A stretch of DNA of 64,000 nucleotides from Azotimanducus chitobiosivorans (GTDB taxonomy: Bacteria > Pseudomonadota > Gammaproteobacteria > Pseudomonadales > Azotimanducaceae), in contig OZ241339.1 in NCBI GenBank assembly GCA_965200235.1, positions 2,728,001-2,792,000 of the forward strand, in the 5' to 3' direction. Positions 25,829 through 33,743 of the stretch are shown in pieces; the first letter of the stretch is position 1; each line of letters starts with the position of its first letter. The notes beneath the pieces are model-generated. The model was not told where the DNA came from, did not search any database, and was given only the letters and a program-made list of their open reading frames with translations. Both the position numbers and the translations under genes were made by a program.

Positions 25829-27373
25829 TTGGCTGGATATCTCCCAGTGTCGAAAACCATTCATGAGAAGCTCAAGAGGCTTATCGCCGACCATGGTGAA
25901 CGCAAGCCCCCCATTGCCTTTGGGGGTCGAGAGAACATTATTGGTTCCATATGCGAAATATCGCAGTATCTCTTCGATACAGAGCGGTTTCTGGGCGGGG
26001 ACACTTTTATCGTTGGCGGCCCTCCGGGTTCGGGCAAGACATCGCTTGTCCACGAAGTCATCAAGCGGTTGGCGAAAAGAACCACAGGAGGCGAGCCCGT
26101 TCAATCTGTCTTTTGTGCCAGCCCTTCAGCTGTGGGTGCTTACCAGAACTTACTATGGAATCTAGTGCTCCATCAAACTAATAATGCCGTATCAGCGCAC
26201 CCACAAGCGCCCAGATGCAAGGCGCGGCCCGCAGGGAATACCCCGCCGTATTTCCAAGGGACGTAACGCAGCAGGTGGGCGCTTGTGGGCGCGCCCTTCG
26301 GGTGGCTGCAGGCAGCTCCCGTGCCGCGTTGCGCCGCTTGGAAATACGGCAGGGTATTCCCTGCGCGACGCGCCTTGCACGGAAACTGCCTGCAGCCACT
26401 GATACGGTATTATTAGTTTGATGGAGCACTAGCATCGGCACTGACGGGAACAAGCAAAGACAAGCTTAAGAGTGAACACAAGTCCCTGTTTTCAGTTGAA
26501 GTGAAAGCTGAAGCATTGGGTGCTGTGAAGGGAGAATATGGGCGCGACGTCAAGGTGCCGGGGGCGAATACTCTTGATCAACTCATCTCATTGACCAAGA
26601 GGCCAGCGAATCGGCCGGTCGTTGTGTTTATTGATGAAGCGCAGAATGTCGAGAAAGGCAGCGATGTTGCCAGATTGATTGACATGCTTCACACGCAAAA
26701 CGAATTGCCCATTTTGCTCGTGTGTGCTGGGCTTGCGAACACAAAAGACCGACTTCATGAACTCAAGTTGGTGAGCAGGTCAACGCTTAGGCACTATTTT
26801 CCGTTGGGTCTGCTGGAGCCGGAAGAATCAGCTCGGACCGCAAGGCATGCCTTGGATGTGATTTGCGAGAAGACGGGCGTAGAAAGGGCGGATGATCGGA
26901 AGCACGATCTGATCGCAGATCGCATTGCAACGGAATCCGACCATTGGCCACGCCATCTCACCTGCTACCTCATTGCGCTTTGCGAAGAGCTGGCGAAACA
27001 AGACCTGCCCTCCGTAACGGATGTTTGTCTGACCGACGCCATCGAAGCAGGCCACAAGTACCGGCAAGCCTACTATCAAGAGCGATTGAATACCTCGAAA
27101 ATTCCAATACGAGTTCTGGCCGAGGTATATCAAGCGATACGGGCTGAACGCCTCTCTCAATTGGCCTGTGAGGATACGCTCGAAGAAATCATTGCGGGGT
27201 ATCAGGGCAAAGGTGCCACTTCGCTTAAGCGACGGTTTCCCACTGGCGAAGAGGCGTTTGAATGGGTGAGGCGGTTGGGGTTGGTCACAACCGACGGGCC
27301 GGACGAGACTTGTCGGGTGCCCATTCCTTCAATGGATACGTTTGTTGAGGAGAAGTGTCGGGCGCCGAGCTGA
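25829..27373 (+). pseudogene. AAA+ ATPase gene split by a 265-bp MITE
   Basis: Two open segments belong to one gene. The first (from TTG 25829 or GTG 25847) holds Walker A VGGPPGSGKTS and ends at a TAA inside the inserted element at 26264. The second, in the same frame after the element, holds Walker B VVVFIDEAQN and a C-terminal helical domain ending at 27373. Removing the element plus one TA gives continuous codons reading LLWNLASALTGTSKDK across the joint, so the ancestral protein was about 425 residues. It resembles ExeA/TniB-type AAA ATPases. As it stands the N-terminal part is truncated; the downstream part might be made separately from the ATG at 26501 but would lack Walker A. Confidence 0.85.
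26165..26429. mobile_element. MITE-like element with 31-bp terminal inverted repeats, TA target duplication
   Basis: The ends (26165-26195 and 26399-26429) are inverted repeats of 31 bases with one mismatch, beginning GTGCTCCATCAAACTAATAA. A TA flanks each end (26163-26164, 26430-26431), as expected for IS630/Tc1-mariner-type insertion. It encodes no transposase. Inside are three further inverted pairs: 26195-26212 with 26277-26294; 26216-26267 with 26328-26379 (about 46 of 52 matching); 26303-26323 with 26378-26398. The order is interleaved, so the transcript could fold as two large hairpins or as one long stem. A palindrome with the same terminal sequence lies at 49337-49380. Confidence 0.85.
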
Positions 27374-27445
27374 ATGTAGGTTGATACGACTCCAGATGTG
27401 CCCTCATCGAATCCGTGCGCCTTATATGCAAAAAGTACATTAGGA

Positions 27446-27488
27446 TGCCGCATTAATATACTTTTAATACACAGAGTATACTAATGTG
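27446..27488. promoter_or_regulatory. Possible operator/promoter upstream of the Fic gene
   Basis: An AT-rich stretch with an imperfect inverted repeat: GCATTAATATACT on the left and AGTATACTAATGTGC on the right, plus a further CATTAG copy upstream. It lies directly before the Fic start (GTG 27523, preceded by CGGAGG). It is probably the Fic promoter with an autoregulatory site; this is based on position and symmetry only. Confidence 0.35.
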
Positions 27489-27522
27489 CTATGGCTTCAT
27501 CTGCGTCGGAGGCGATACATAA

Positions 27523-28680
27523 GTGAATAGAAACGGTATCGGCAATTATGTCGAGACTGTTGCCGGCGGCGAAGTTGTTCGCGCATTCGTTCCGACACCC
27601 TTGCCGCCTCATCCCGAGGTCTTAATGGTTGGCGAGTTGTCGAAAGCCTTAGCGGCAGCAGCATCGGCGCTTGGCCGCTTGGATGGGGTGTCTCACATGT
27701 TCCCAGACAACAGATTGCTTCTGTATTCTCATGTACGCAAGGAAGCGGTGCTCTCTTCCCAAATCGAAGGCACTCAGTCATCGCTATCGGATCTTCTCCT
27801 AAGCGAGTTCAGCGCGGTTCCGGGCGTTCCAGAAGAAGATGTCTTGGAGGTTTCCAACTGCGTTGCCGCGCTAGATTACGGAATCAGGCAGGTGCGCGAC
27901 GGATTTCCTCTGACGAACAGATTATTCTGGGAAATACACCGCATTCTGCTGTCAAGTGGACGCGGAAGCCAAATGCGTCCCGGAGCCTATCGGAACAGCC
28001 AGAACTGGATTGGAGGAAGCCGGCCTGGAAACGCGCGCTTCGTCCCGCCTCCGCACACCGAAGTAGCCAATTGCATGGCCGCGTTGGAGCGATTTCTCAA
28101 CGAAGAAGACAAGGCCCTGCCATCCCTCATTCGGGCTGGGCTGGCGCATGTGCAGTTCGAGACCATACATCCGTTTCTCGATGGCAACGGCAGAGTGGGG
28201 CGCATTCTCATCACGCTCATCTTATGTGCCGATGGCATATTGCGGGAACCGCTGCTCTACCTCAGCCTGTATTTCAAGCGACATCGTGAAGAGTATTACG
28301 AACTGCTGAACCGAACTCGACGCGACGGTGACTGGGAGGCGTGGCTGTTGTTTTTCTTGGAAGGTGTCGCAGTGGTTGCGAACAACGCTTTCAATGCCGC
28401 GATCGAGCTAAATGGACTGTTTCGGGAAGATCGCGAAAGGATTTCGGCAACCGCAAAACAGCGGGTGAGTTCTGCGCTACGCATCCATGAAGTGCTCATG
28501 GAGCGGCCACTCATCTCACTTCCTTACGCCCGCCAACGAATCAACTTGACGTTTCGGACCGCGGCGAAGGCGATGGAAGCACTTGTGGCGATGGGTATTG
28601 CTGAAGAAATTACCGGGCGCGCACGAAACCGGCTGTTCATCTACCGGAAGTACGTCGAGACGCTTAACCAAGAGATTTGA
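27523..28680 (+). CDS. Fic family protein, class II type with N-terminal inhibitory motif
   Basis: 385 residues from a GTG with a good ribosome site. The Fic loop HPFLDGNGRVGR carries the full catalytic motif, and an upstream SSQIEGTQSS holds the S/TxxxE(G/N) inhibitory motif, so the protein should keep itself inactive. A Fic_N-type leading region (YVETVAGGEVVRAFVPTPLPP) precedes it, and a C-terminal winged-helix-like part (TFRTAAKAMEALVAMGIAEEITGRARNRLF) could bind DNA. It probably AMPylates a host or self protein and may regulate its own promoter. It follows the broken AAA gene. Confidence 0.92.
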   Translation: MNRNGIGNYVETVAGGEVVRAFVPTPLPPHPEVLMVGELSKALAAAASALGRLDGVSHMFPDNRLLLYSHVRKEAVLSSQIEGTQSSLSDLLLSEFSAVPGVPEEDVLEVSNCVAALDYGIRQVRDGFPLTNRLFWEIHRILLSSGRGSQMRPGAYRNSQNWIGGSRPGNARFVPPPHTEVANCMAALERFLNEEDKALPSLIRAGLAHVQFETIHPFLDGNGRVGRILITLILCADGILREPLLYLSLYFKRHREEYYELLNRTRRDGDWEAWLLFFLEGVAVVANNAFNAAIELNGLFREDRERISATAKQRVSSALRIHEVLMERPLISLPYARQRINLTFRTAAKAMEALVAMGIAEEITGRARNRLFIYRKYVETLNQEI

Positions 28681-28735
28681 GGCGAGAGTTGGCTCGCTGT
28701 TGCTTGTGCGGTGGGGAGCGTCAGAACAGATGCTA

Positions 28736-29305
28736 TTAGATTCGTTCCTCGACTGCCCGAAGCGCTTGTGCTGTGCGCGGCAAGGACTGGGTCTCAATAA
28801 TGTCGATGTACTTGGTACCTGAGATAGGCGGATTTCGCAATCTGGCTCTTACAATGGCAACAGCAGAATAGACTTTCTCAGGTGCTTGCTCGATCAGGTG
28901 CAGTATGAAGTCGTCTGGATGCTGAGCTTCGATGCCGTACGCTTCAAGGCTGTCGCGAGGAAAGTCTTTGAGATCGCAGGTTACGATGACATCGGCTTTC
29001 GCCGCAATCCCCGCTGCGAGCACATGTCGGTCATGCGGGTCCGGCAGATGCAGCGACGGAATCAGGGCACTGAAATTCTCCACGAGGCAATCCCGAACGC
29101 TGGCATCCATCAACTCGCGGGTTCGCTGAAGTTGCTGAAGTGTCAGATCTGGCCGGTCTTCGAGAAGGTTCCGAATCCACTCATCATGGATTTCGCTAGT
29201 CCAATGCGCCCGATACAAGTCCGACAACGCGAGTTGCATGAGCAGGTCGCGAAGCGGGGCAGGGTACAGGACGCTGGCGTCGTAAATCGCCGCGAGATTC
29301 GCCAT
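28736..29305 (-). CDS. PIN-domain ribonuclease, toxin of a toxin-antitoxin pair
   Basis: 189 residues. The PIN acidic residues appear in order: AIYDASVLYPAP (first Asp), HWTSEIHDEWIRNL (Glu), LPDPHDRHVLAAGIAAKADVIVTCDLKDFP (later Asp pair). This is the longer PilT-type PIN variant rather than the ~130-residue VapC. It probably cleaves RNA when free of its antitoxin. The gene begins seven bases after the stop of the HTH gene, so the two are co-transcribed, antitoxin first. Confidence 0.85.
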   Translation of the reverse strand: MANLAAIYDASVLYPAPLRDLLMQLALSDLYRAHWTSEIHDEWIRNLLEDRPDLTLQQLQRTRELMDASVRDCLVENFSALIPSLHLPDPHDRHVLAAGIAAKADVIVTCDLKDFPRDSLEAYGIEAQHPDDFILHLIEQAPEKVYSAVAIVRARLRNPPISGTKYIDIIETQSLPRTAQALRAVEERI

Positions 29306-29311
29306 GGGCGG

Positions 29312-29773
29312 CTAATAGCCCATTTTCAATTCTTGGGCTTGACGAGTCAGCTCGTCTAGCGCGTTCGCTCGCTCCTGGTCTATCCGGTGCTTGTAGGCGA
29401 GAAGATCACGCACATCCACTCGCCGATGTGTGCCCACCTTGCGGTGATCAATCAATCCTTCATCTAGGAGCTTTACCAGATACGGCCGAGATACGTTCAG
29501 TAGGTCGGCCGCCTGCTGAGTGGTGAGTTCCGCATGCATTGGCATCAATTTGACCACGTTGCCTTCGGCCATTTCCGTGAGCATGTTCATCAATAAACGC
29601 ACGGCTTCGGCTGGCAGTGAGACAACCTCCCTCCGACCACGTTCCTTAACCTCCATTTCCAATGGCGTGGCACGGCGAGCATAACTTGATAGCACACGGC
29701 TCGATTCGCGCGCCAGAACCGACTCGTGCTCTGATAGGAGCAAGTCATGGAAATTCTCTTTTGCAGCATTCAT
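29312..29773 (-). CDS. Excisionase-type helix-turn-helix antitoxin
   Basis: 153 residues from the ATG at 29773 (MNAAKENFHDLLLSEHES); a longer frame upstream runs into non-coding repeats and is rejected. The C-terminal half carries an excisionase/MerR-like winged helix: LTTQQAADLLNVSRPYLVKLLDEGLIDHRKVGTHRRVDVRDLLAYK. It should bind DNA at its own promoter, probably the 9-bp repeats just upstream, and neutralise the PIN protein. The first 16 residues are repeated in a dead copy at 30018-30065. Confidence 0.85.
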   Translation of the reverse strand: MNAAKENFHDLLLSEHESVLARESSRVLSSYARRATPLEMEVKERGRREVVSLPAEAVRLLMNMLTEMAEGNVVKLMPMHAELTTQQAADLLNVSRPYLVKLLDEGLIDHRKVGTHRRVDVRDLLAYKHRIDQERANALDELTRQAQELKMGY

Positions 29774-29824
29774 AGCTGGGCCCTTGGAATTGCGTGCGCA
29801 TTTTCTCAGCGGGAAAGTTTGCCT

Positions 29825-29860
29825 GATATTCGCAATAAACGCAATATACGAAATAAACGA
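29825..29860. repeat. Four 9-bp tandem units, probable antitoxin operator
   Basis: On the minus strand four consecutive nine-base units read TCGTTTATT, TCGTATATT, GCGTTTATT, GCGAATATC. They sit about 50-90 bases upstream of the antitoxin start, overlapping the likely promoter. Spacing of nine to ten bases would place bound HTH proteins on one face of the helix, which suits autoregulation by the pair. Confidence 0.45.
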
Positions 29861-29867
29861 TAGTCTA

Positions 29868-30012
29868 CGAAGACACGCTCGAAGAGATAATCGCACGGTA
29901 TCAGGACAAAGAGGCACCTCACTGAAGTGAAGTTTTCCTACCAGCGAAGAGGCTCTTGAAAGGGTGCGGTGGCTGAGGTTGGTAACAACCAATGCGTCGG
30001 ACGAAACTTGCC
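29868..30012 (+). pseudogene. Decayed duplicate of the AAA ATPase 3' end
   Basis: Roughly 145 bases align with the AAA gene at about 27170-27320 (for example ACGCTCGAAGA, GTATCAGG, CGAAGAGGC, GGTTGGT, ACAACC in the same order). I estimate about three quarters of the bases match. A one-base length difference and a TGA break the frame after a DTLEEIIARYQDK-like reading. So it is a non-functional fragment. It shows that this ATPase type existed here in a second copy or that part of the island was duplicated. Confidence 0.75.
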
Positions 30013-30017
30013 GAGTC

Positions 30018-30065
30018 TTACTTCGATAGGAGCAGTTCGCGGAAATTCTCTTTCACAGCGGTCAT
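30018..30065 (-). pseudogene. Decayed duplicate of the HTH antitoxin 5' end
   Basis: Reading the minus strand from 30065 gives MTAVKENFRELLLSK and then TAA, closely similar to the first 15 residues of the intact antitoxin at 29773 (MNAAKENFHDLLLSE). It abuts the ATPase remnant. It is either a relic or a peptide that still competes with the antitoxin N-terminus; relic is much more likely. Confidence 0.65.
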
Positions 30066-30087
30066 CTGTCTAACTCAGCGAATTACG

Positions 30088-30513
30088 TTAGGAGACAAGA
30101 AGTAGCGACTCACGTTTGGCAGCCTTTGAAAGACGCCGGCCCAAGCTCACGAACGAGAGTATGCCGGACGACCATTCATTTGCAACTAAAGCGGCACCAA
30201 GCTGCCCGGCATCGGCTGTCTTCAAAGCGTGTCGGGCGAGTATTGCGGATGCGTGCGAGCGGACCCCCATCATATCGGTAGTCTCGTTCCAAGACGCGGC
30301 AAAATCGTGTAACTCGCGGACAGCTTTGGCACGTCGATGGTCGGCAAGATTATTTTCACGAGCACGCCTTTCGATTGCGCTTAGCATCTCGACCCGCGTC
30401 CACGCCCAAGTGACAACTTCAGGATCTTCGGTGAGCCATTGGAAGACACGCGCAGTGGTCGATTCCGATATGAACAGCGGAACGAGCGCCGAAGAATCCC
30501 AATATCTCAGCAG
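30088..30513 (-). CDS. VapC-like PIN-domain toxin, no clear ATG start
   Basis: About 141 residues if translation begins at the CTG at 30513, with AGAGAGGG just upstream. The classic PIN start RYWDSSALVPLF lies before the first ATG (30387), so that ATG cannot be the true start. Later PIN residues are in WTRVEMLSAIERRARE (Glu) and KTADAGQLGAAL (Asp). The frame overlaps the antitoxin stop. Either a rare start codon is used or an ancestral start has been lost, so the gene may be a weakly expressed or decaying toxin. Confidence 0.7.
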   Translation of the reverse strand: MLRYWDSSALVPLFISESTTARVFQWLTEDPEVVTWAWTRVEMLSAIERRARENNLADHRRAKAVRELHDFAASWNETTDMMGVRSHASAILARHALKTADAGQLGAALVANEWSSGILSFVSLGRRLSKAAKRESLLLVS

Positions 30514-30800
30514 CCCTCTCTTCGCTCTTCCAGAAGCGCATCCAATATGCTGGTTCCTAAATCAAGCGGCTTGCGTTCAAGTATGTACTCGGCACTGACA
30601 GTGGCGCGGCGCAAAACGCCTTCCTTGGCCATTTTGTCAAGTAATTCAGAATCTTTTATCTGCTCGGTCACGGATTTGATCGGTTTCAGGCAGGCGACCG
30701 GATTGCCTCGATTCAGGATCTGAATTTCTTCGCCATTCTGCGCTTTTCGAACGTAGCGGGACAGGTCCGCCCTCAATCCGGAAATTGAAACACTTGACAT
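30507..30800 (-). CDS. Phd/YefM-family antitoxin
   Basis: 97 residues. The N-terminal SVSISGLRADLSRYVRKAQNGEEIQILNRGNPVACLKPI is the standard Phd/YefM DNA-binding fold, followed by a flexible toxin-binding tail. It overlaps the VapC-like toxin frame at its 3' end, forming a VapBC-type pair. It should neutralise the toxin and repress the operon. Confidence 0.85.
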   Translation of the reverse strand: MSSVSISGLRADLSRYVRKAQNGEEIQILNRGNPVACLKPIKSVTEQIKDSELLDKMAKEGVLRRATVSAEYILERKPLDLGTSILDALLEERREGC

Positions 30801-30940
30801 CTCATTGACGCTACGCAGGTTTTAAGTGACAATTATGCCACGTTGGGCTTTACGCGGCTACGGCGCAGGTAGTGCGCGGATTCCGTTCGCCAAAGCTGCC
30901 TGCGCCGCCCCGCAGACCAAGAACGACCGAAGACGCGCCT

Positions 30941-31063
30941 CTACCCCAACCACTTCAGCGCCCCGAAAAACAGCGCCGCAGTCACCATTTGCGCTCCGAC
31001 AATGCGTGCGGTCAATCGAGCCTCGAGCAACTTCAACCGATCATCAAGTGCTTTTTCGGTCAC
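30941..31063 (-). CDS. Possible 40-residue single-helix membrane microprotein
   Basis: From a GTG with GGGGGTGG upstream: VTEKALDDRLKLLEARL, then a hydrophobic helix ending WLG. A short coiled coil followed by one transmembrane helix is a common plan for small bacterial membrane proteins. It begins 40 bases after the M2 peptidase stop, on the same strand. Support is limited to the ribosome site and composition; longer frames into the peptidase gene look wrong. Confidence 0.4.
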   Translation of the reverse strand: MTEKALDDRLKLLEARLTARIVGAQMVTAALFFGALKWLG

Positions 31064-31103
31064 GCCACCCCCGAACCCGGCTTCGCAGCGCTCCCGCGGA
31101 AGC

Positions 31104-32918
31104 TCACACCCCACAACTCCGCCCCCGATTATCCTCCTCAAGCCATGCCATCAACGGCGCGAAATACTCAACAATCGCGCTCGCGTCCATCTCACGGCTG
31201 CCCGTCAAATCTTCAAGCGTGTCCTGCCACGGCTGGCTGGCGCCCTTTTGCATCATCGACCACAGGGCTTCGCCTGCGGCCTTGTTGCCGTAGAGCGAGC
31301 AGGTGTGCAGCGGTCCGTCGTGCCCGGCAATCTCGCACAGGGCGCGCTGGAACTGAAATTGCAGGATGAAAGCGAGGAAGTAGCGGGTATAGGGCGTATT
31401 GCCTGGCACGTGATACTTGGCGCCGGGGTCGAAATTGGCTTCGCTGCGCGCCACCGGCGGCGCGATGCCTTGATACTCGGTGCGCAGCGCCCACCAGCCG
31501 GCGTTGTAGTCCTCGGGCGCAATCTCGCCTGAGAACACTTTCCATCGCCATTCGTCGATGAGCTTGCCGAAGGGCAGGAAGGCAATCTTGTCGAGGGCGA
31601 CTTTCATTTGATTGTTGATCACCGCCTCTTCGCTTGTGCTTACGTCGGAAACAAGCCCGAGGCTTTCAAGAAAGCTCGGCGTCATGGACAGCGTCACCGT
31701 GTCGCCGATGCCTTCGTGGAAGCCGTCGTGCGCGCCTTCTTGAAAAATGCTCGGCACGTCGGCGTAGGCGAGGTAGTAATAGATGTGACCGAGTTCGTGG
31801 TAGATGGTCACGAGGTCTTCCTGCGTCGGCGTGATGCACATCTTGATGCGCACATCCTCCGGCGCATCGACCGACCACGCGCTCGCATGGCACACGACTT
31901 CGCGGTCGCGGGGCTTGGTGAGCATGGAATTCGACCAGAAGGCGTCTGGCAGCGCAGGCATGCCAAGCGAAACGAAAAAGTCTTCTGCCGTTCGTGTCAT
32001 GCGCTCTGCGGTATAGCCTTGCGCTGCAAGTGCGCCGGTGACATCAAGGTCGCTCACGCCTTCAAACGGCTCCATGAGCGGATACAGGTGCGACCATTCC
32101 TGCGCCCACATGTTGCCGAGCAGATGTGCCGGAATCGGGCCGTCAAGCGGCACGCGCGCATCCCCGTATTCGTCATTGAGGCGGACGCGCACCGCGCAGT
32201 GCAGCTCGTCATACAGCGGCTTGACTTGATTCCAGAGCCGGTGCGTTTCATCGGCGAACGCCGCCGGTGACATGTCATAGCCCGAGCGCCAGAGTTCGCC
32301 GAGATTCTCGAAGCCGAGTTCCCTGGCCCCTTCGTTGCTCAAAGCGACGAACTCGGCGTAGTCGTCGCGCATTGGCGGCGAGATGGTTCGCCACCCAGTC
32401 CACGCATCGAGCAGCGTGTCATAGTCACGGCTTTTGGCGAGCACCGCGCTCAGCGCCTCAAGATCTTGGCATGGGCCGCCGTCTTCGGGGCAGTATTTGC
32501 CTTGGCCGTAGATTCCGGGCATGCGCGTGCTGATCTCGGCGAGGCGAGCACGCTTTGTGGCATCGTCAGGGGCTGGCGCGGAAGAACCGAGCTTCAGCAG
32601 CTTGAGTGCGCGCGCAGCCTCGTCACTCATGGGCTCTCCGTCATACACGCTCGCCTCCTTCACTGCGCGGGTGTGAAACTCAAGCCATTTCTCGCTCGCG
32701 TCGGCTGCGAGAATCTGCGTGTCTTCGTTGATATAGGTGGCGCGCACCCAGTAGGCGGCGCTCGCCGCCCGGCTGCGCGCGTCGATCTCGTCGTTCAGCT
32801 TGGCGACGAAATCGTCTGCTGAGAGCTTTATCGGATCCGGTGCCGTTACGGGCGCGCAGGCGCTCACGCCAAAGAAGGCAAGGCACACAAGGAGGGAGGT
32901 GCGAGCGGCTTGAAGCAT
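31104..32918 (-). CDS. M2-family peptidyl-dipeptidase (ACE-like), lipoprotein
   Basis: About 604 residues from the ATG at 32918 (MLQAARTSLLV). A lipobox (FGVSAC) follows the signal helix, so it is probably anchored in a membrane facing the periplasm. The zinc site HELGH sits in IYHELGHIYYYLAY, and the third ligand Glu in GFHEGIGD follows at the family spacing. M2 enzymes remove dipeptides from peptide C-termini. The length equals one ACE catalytic domain. The nearby zinc-binding and chloride-site region is not examined in detail. Confidence 0.93.
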   Translation of the reverse strand: MLQAARTSLLVCLAFFGVSACAPVTAPDPIKLSADDFVAKLNDEIDARSRAASAAYWVRATYINEDTQILAADASEKWLEFHTRAVKEASVYDGEPMSDEAARALKLLKLGSSAPAPDDATKRARLAEISTRMPGIYGQGKYCPEDGGPCQDLEALSAVLAKSRDYDTLLDAWTGWRTISPPMRDDYAEFVALSNEGARELGFENLGELWRSGYDMSPAAFADETHRLWNQVKPLYDELHCAVRVRLNDEYGDARVPLDGPIPAHLLGNMWAQEWSHLYPLMEPFEGVSDLDVTGALAAQGYTAERMTRTAEDFFVSLGMPALPDAFWSNSMLTKPRDREVVCHASAWSVDAPEDVRIKMCITPTQEDLVTIYHELGHIYYYLAYADVPSIFQEGAHDGFHEGIGDTVTLSMTPSFLESLGLVSDVSTSEEAVINNQMKVALDKIAFLPFGKLIDEWRWKVFSGEIAPEDYNAGWWALRTEYQGIAPPVARSEANFDPGAKYHVPGNTPYTRYFLAFILQFQFQRALCEIAGHDGPLHTCSLYGNKAAGEALWSMMQKGASQPWQDTLEDLTGSREMDASAIVEYFAPLMAWLEEDNRGRSCGV

Positions 32919-32986
32919 TCGACGTTTCCTTTGAACGAGACATGCCAACTATAGCAACAAGCCGTCGCTATTGAGAGAATGACACC

Positions 32987-33724
32987 ATGATGAACATTGA
33001 TCTCCGCACAGCAACAGAAATCTATACGCGCGATTTGGAATCTTGGGCGCAAGGAAAAGCTCAGCCCACGAGTCGCCACAACAGGCGCATGTACCGCGCA
33101 ATGCTGCGCATGGTTCGCCAATTCCCGTCGCGTCAGCTCAACAGTGCCGCCCAGCAAACGGGTCAGGTGTGGGTGTGGTCGGACCTGCATTTCGGGCACG
33201 ACAATATTATTCGCTACACCAATCGCCCCTTCGCCGATGCGGATGAAATGGATGCGGCGCTCTACGCCAATTGGCTACGAACGGTCGGGGAAGACGACAC
33301 CTTGCTCGTCATCGGCGACCTCGCCATGCGCCGCGCCATTTGCGAAGAAACATGGGAGCGCGTGCGCAACGGCGCTGGCAACGTCAAGCACCTCGTGCTC
33401 GGCAACCACGACCTAACCGGATCGGGGGAAGTGCGTGTTGACGGATTCGATCTGATGAGTTCGCTCGTCTGCATCGAAGGCGAGCCGCCACTTGTTTGCA
33501 CGCATTTGCCGCTTGCGAATGTGCCTGATGGCTGGGTGAACGTGCACGGCCATACGCATGACGCCGCGCCGCAGCGCTCGCCGCATATCAATGTCTCGGT
33601 CGAGCAGCTTGACTATGCGCCGGTGGCATTGCGCCGACTGCAATTGCTTGCCTGCGAACTGGTGAGGGCCTGTTACCCTCCCGGCAACACGACGCTTGAG
33701 CGGCTCGCGAGCATGGGGGTATGA
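32987..33724 (+). CDS. Calcineurin-like metallophosphoesterase
   Basis: 245 residues. The five phosphoesterase blocks are present in order: WVWSDLHFGHDNI (D-x-H), LVIGDLAMR (GD), HLVLGNHDL (GNHD), VCTHLPL, and NVHGHTHD (GHTH). The N-terminal ~60 residues are an extra, basic region. It is divergent from the M2 peptidase gene with a 68-base gap. Substrate unknown; family members act on phosphoesters in nucleotides, proteins or lipids. Confidence 0.9.
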   Translation: MMNIDLRTATEIYTRDLESWAQGKAQPTSRHNRRMYRAMLRMVRQFPSRQLNSAAQQTGQVWVWSDLHFGHDNIIRYTNRPFADADEMDAALYANWLRTVGEDDTLLVIGDLAMRRAICEETWERVRNGAGNVKHLVLGNHDLTGSGEVRVDGFDLMSSLVCIEGEPPLVCTHLPLANVPDGWVNVHGHTHDAAPQRSPHINVSVEQLDYAPVALRRLQLLACELVRACYPPGNTTLERLASMGV

Positions 33725-33743
33725 GGGAAGAAATGGGCGACCA

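Noticed and set aside
26178..26453. Open frames inside the MITE as a transposase or small gene
   Set aside because: They arise from GC-rich inverted repeats in several frames and have no transposase motif.
30116..30598. 160-residue plus-strand frame over the VapBC genes
   Set aside because: Shadow of the minus-strand toxin and antitoxin, whose families are clear.
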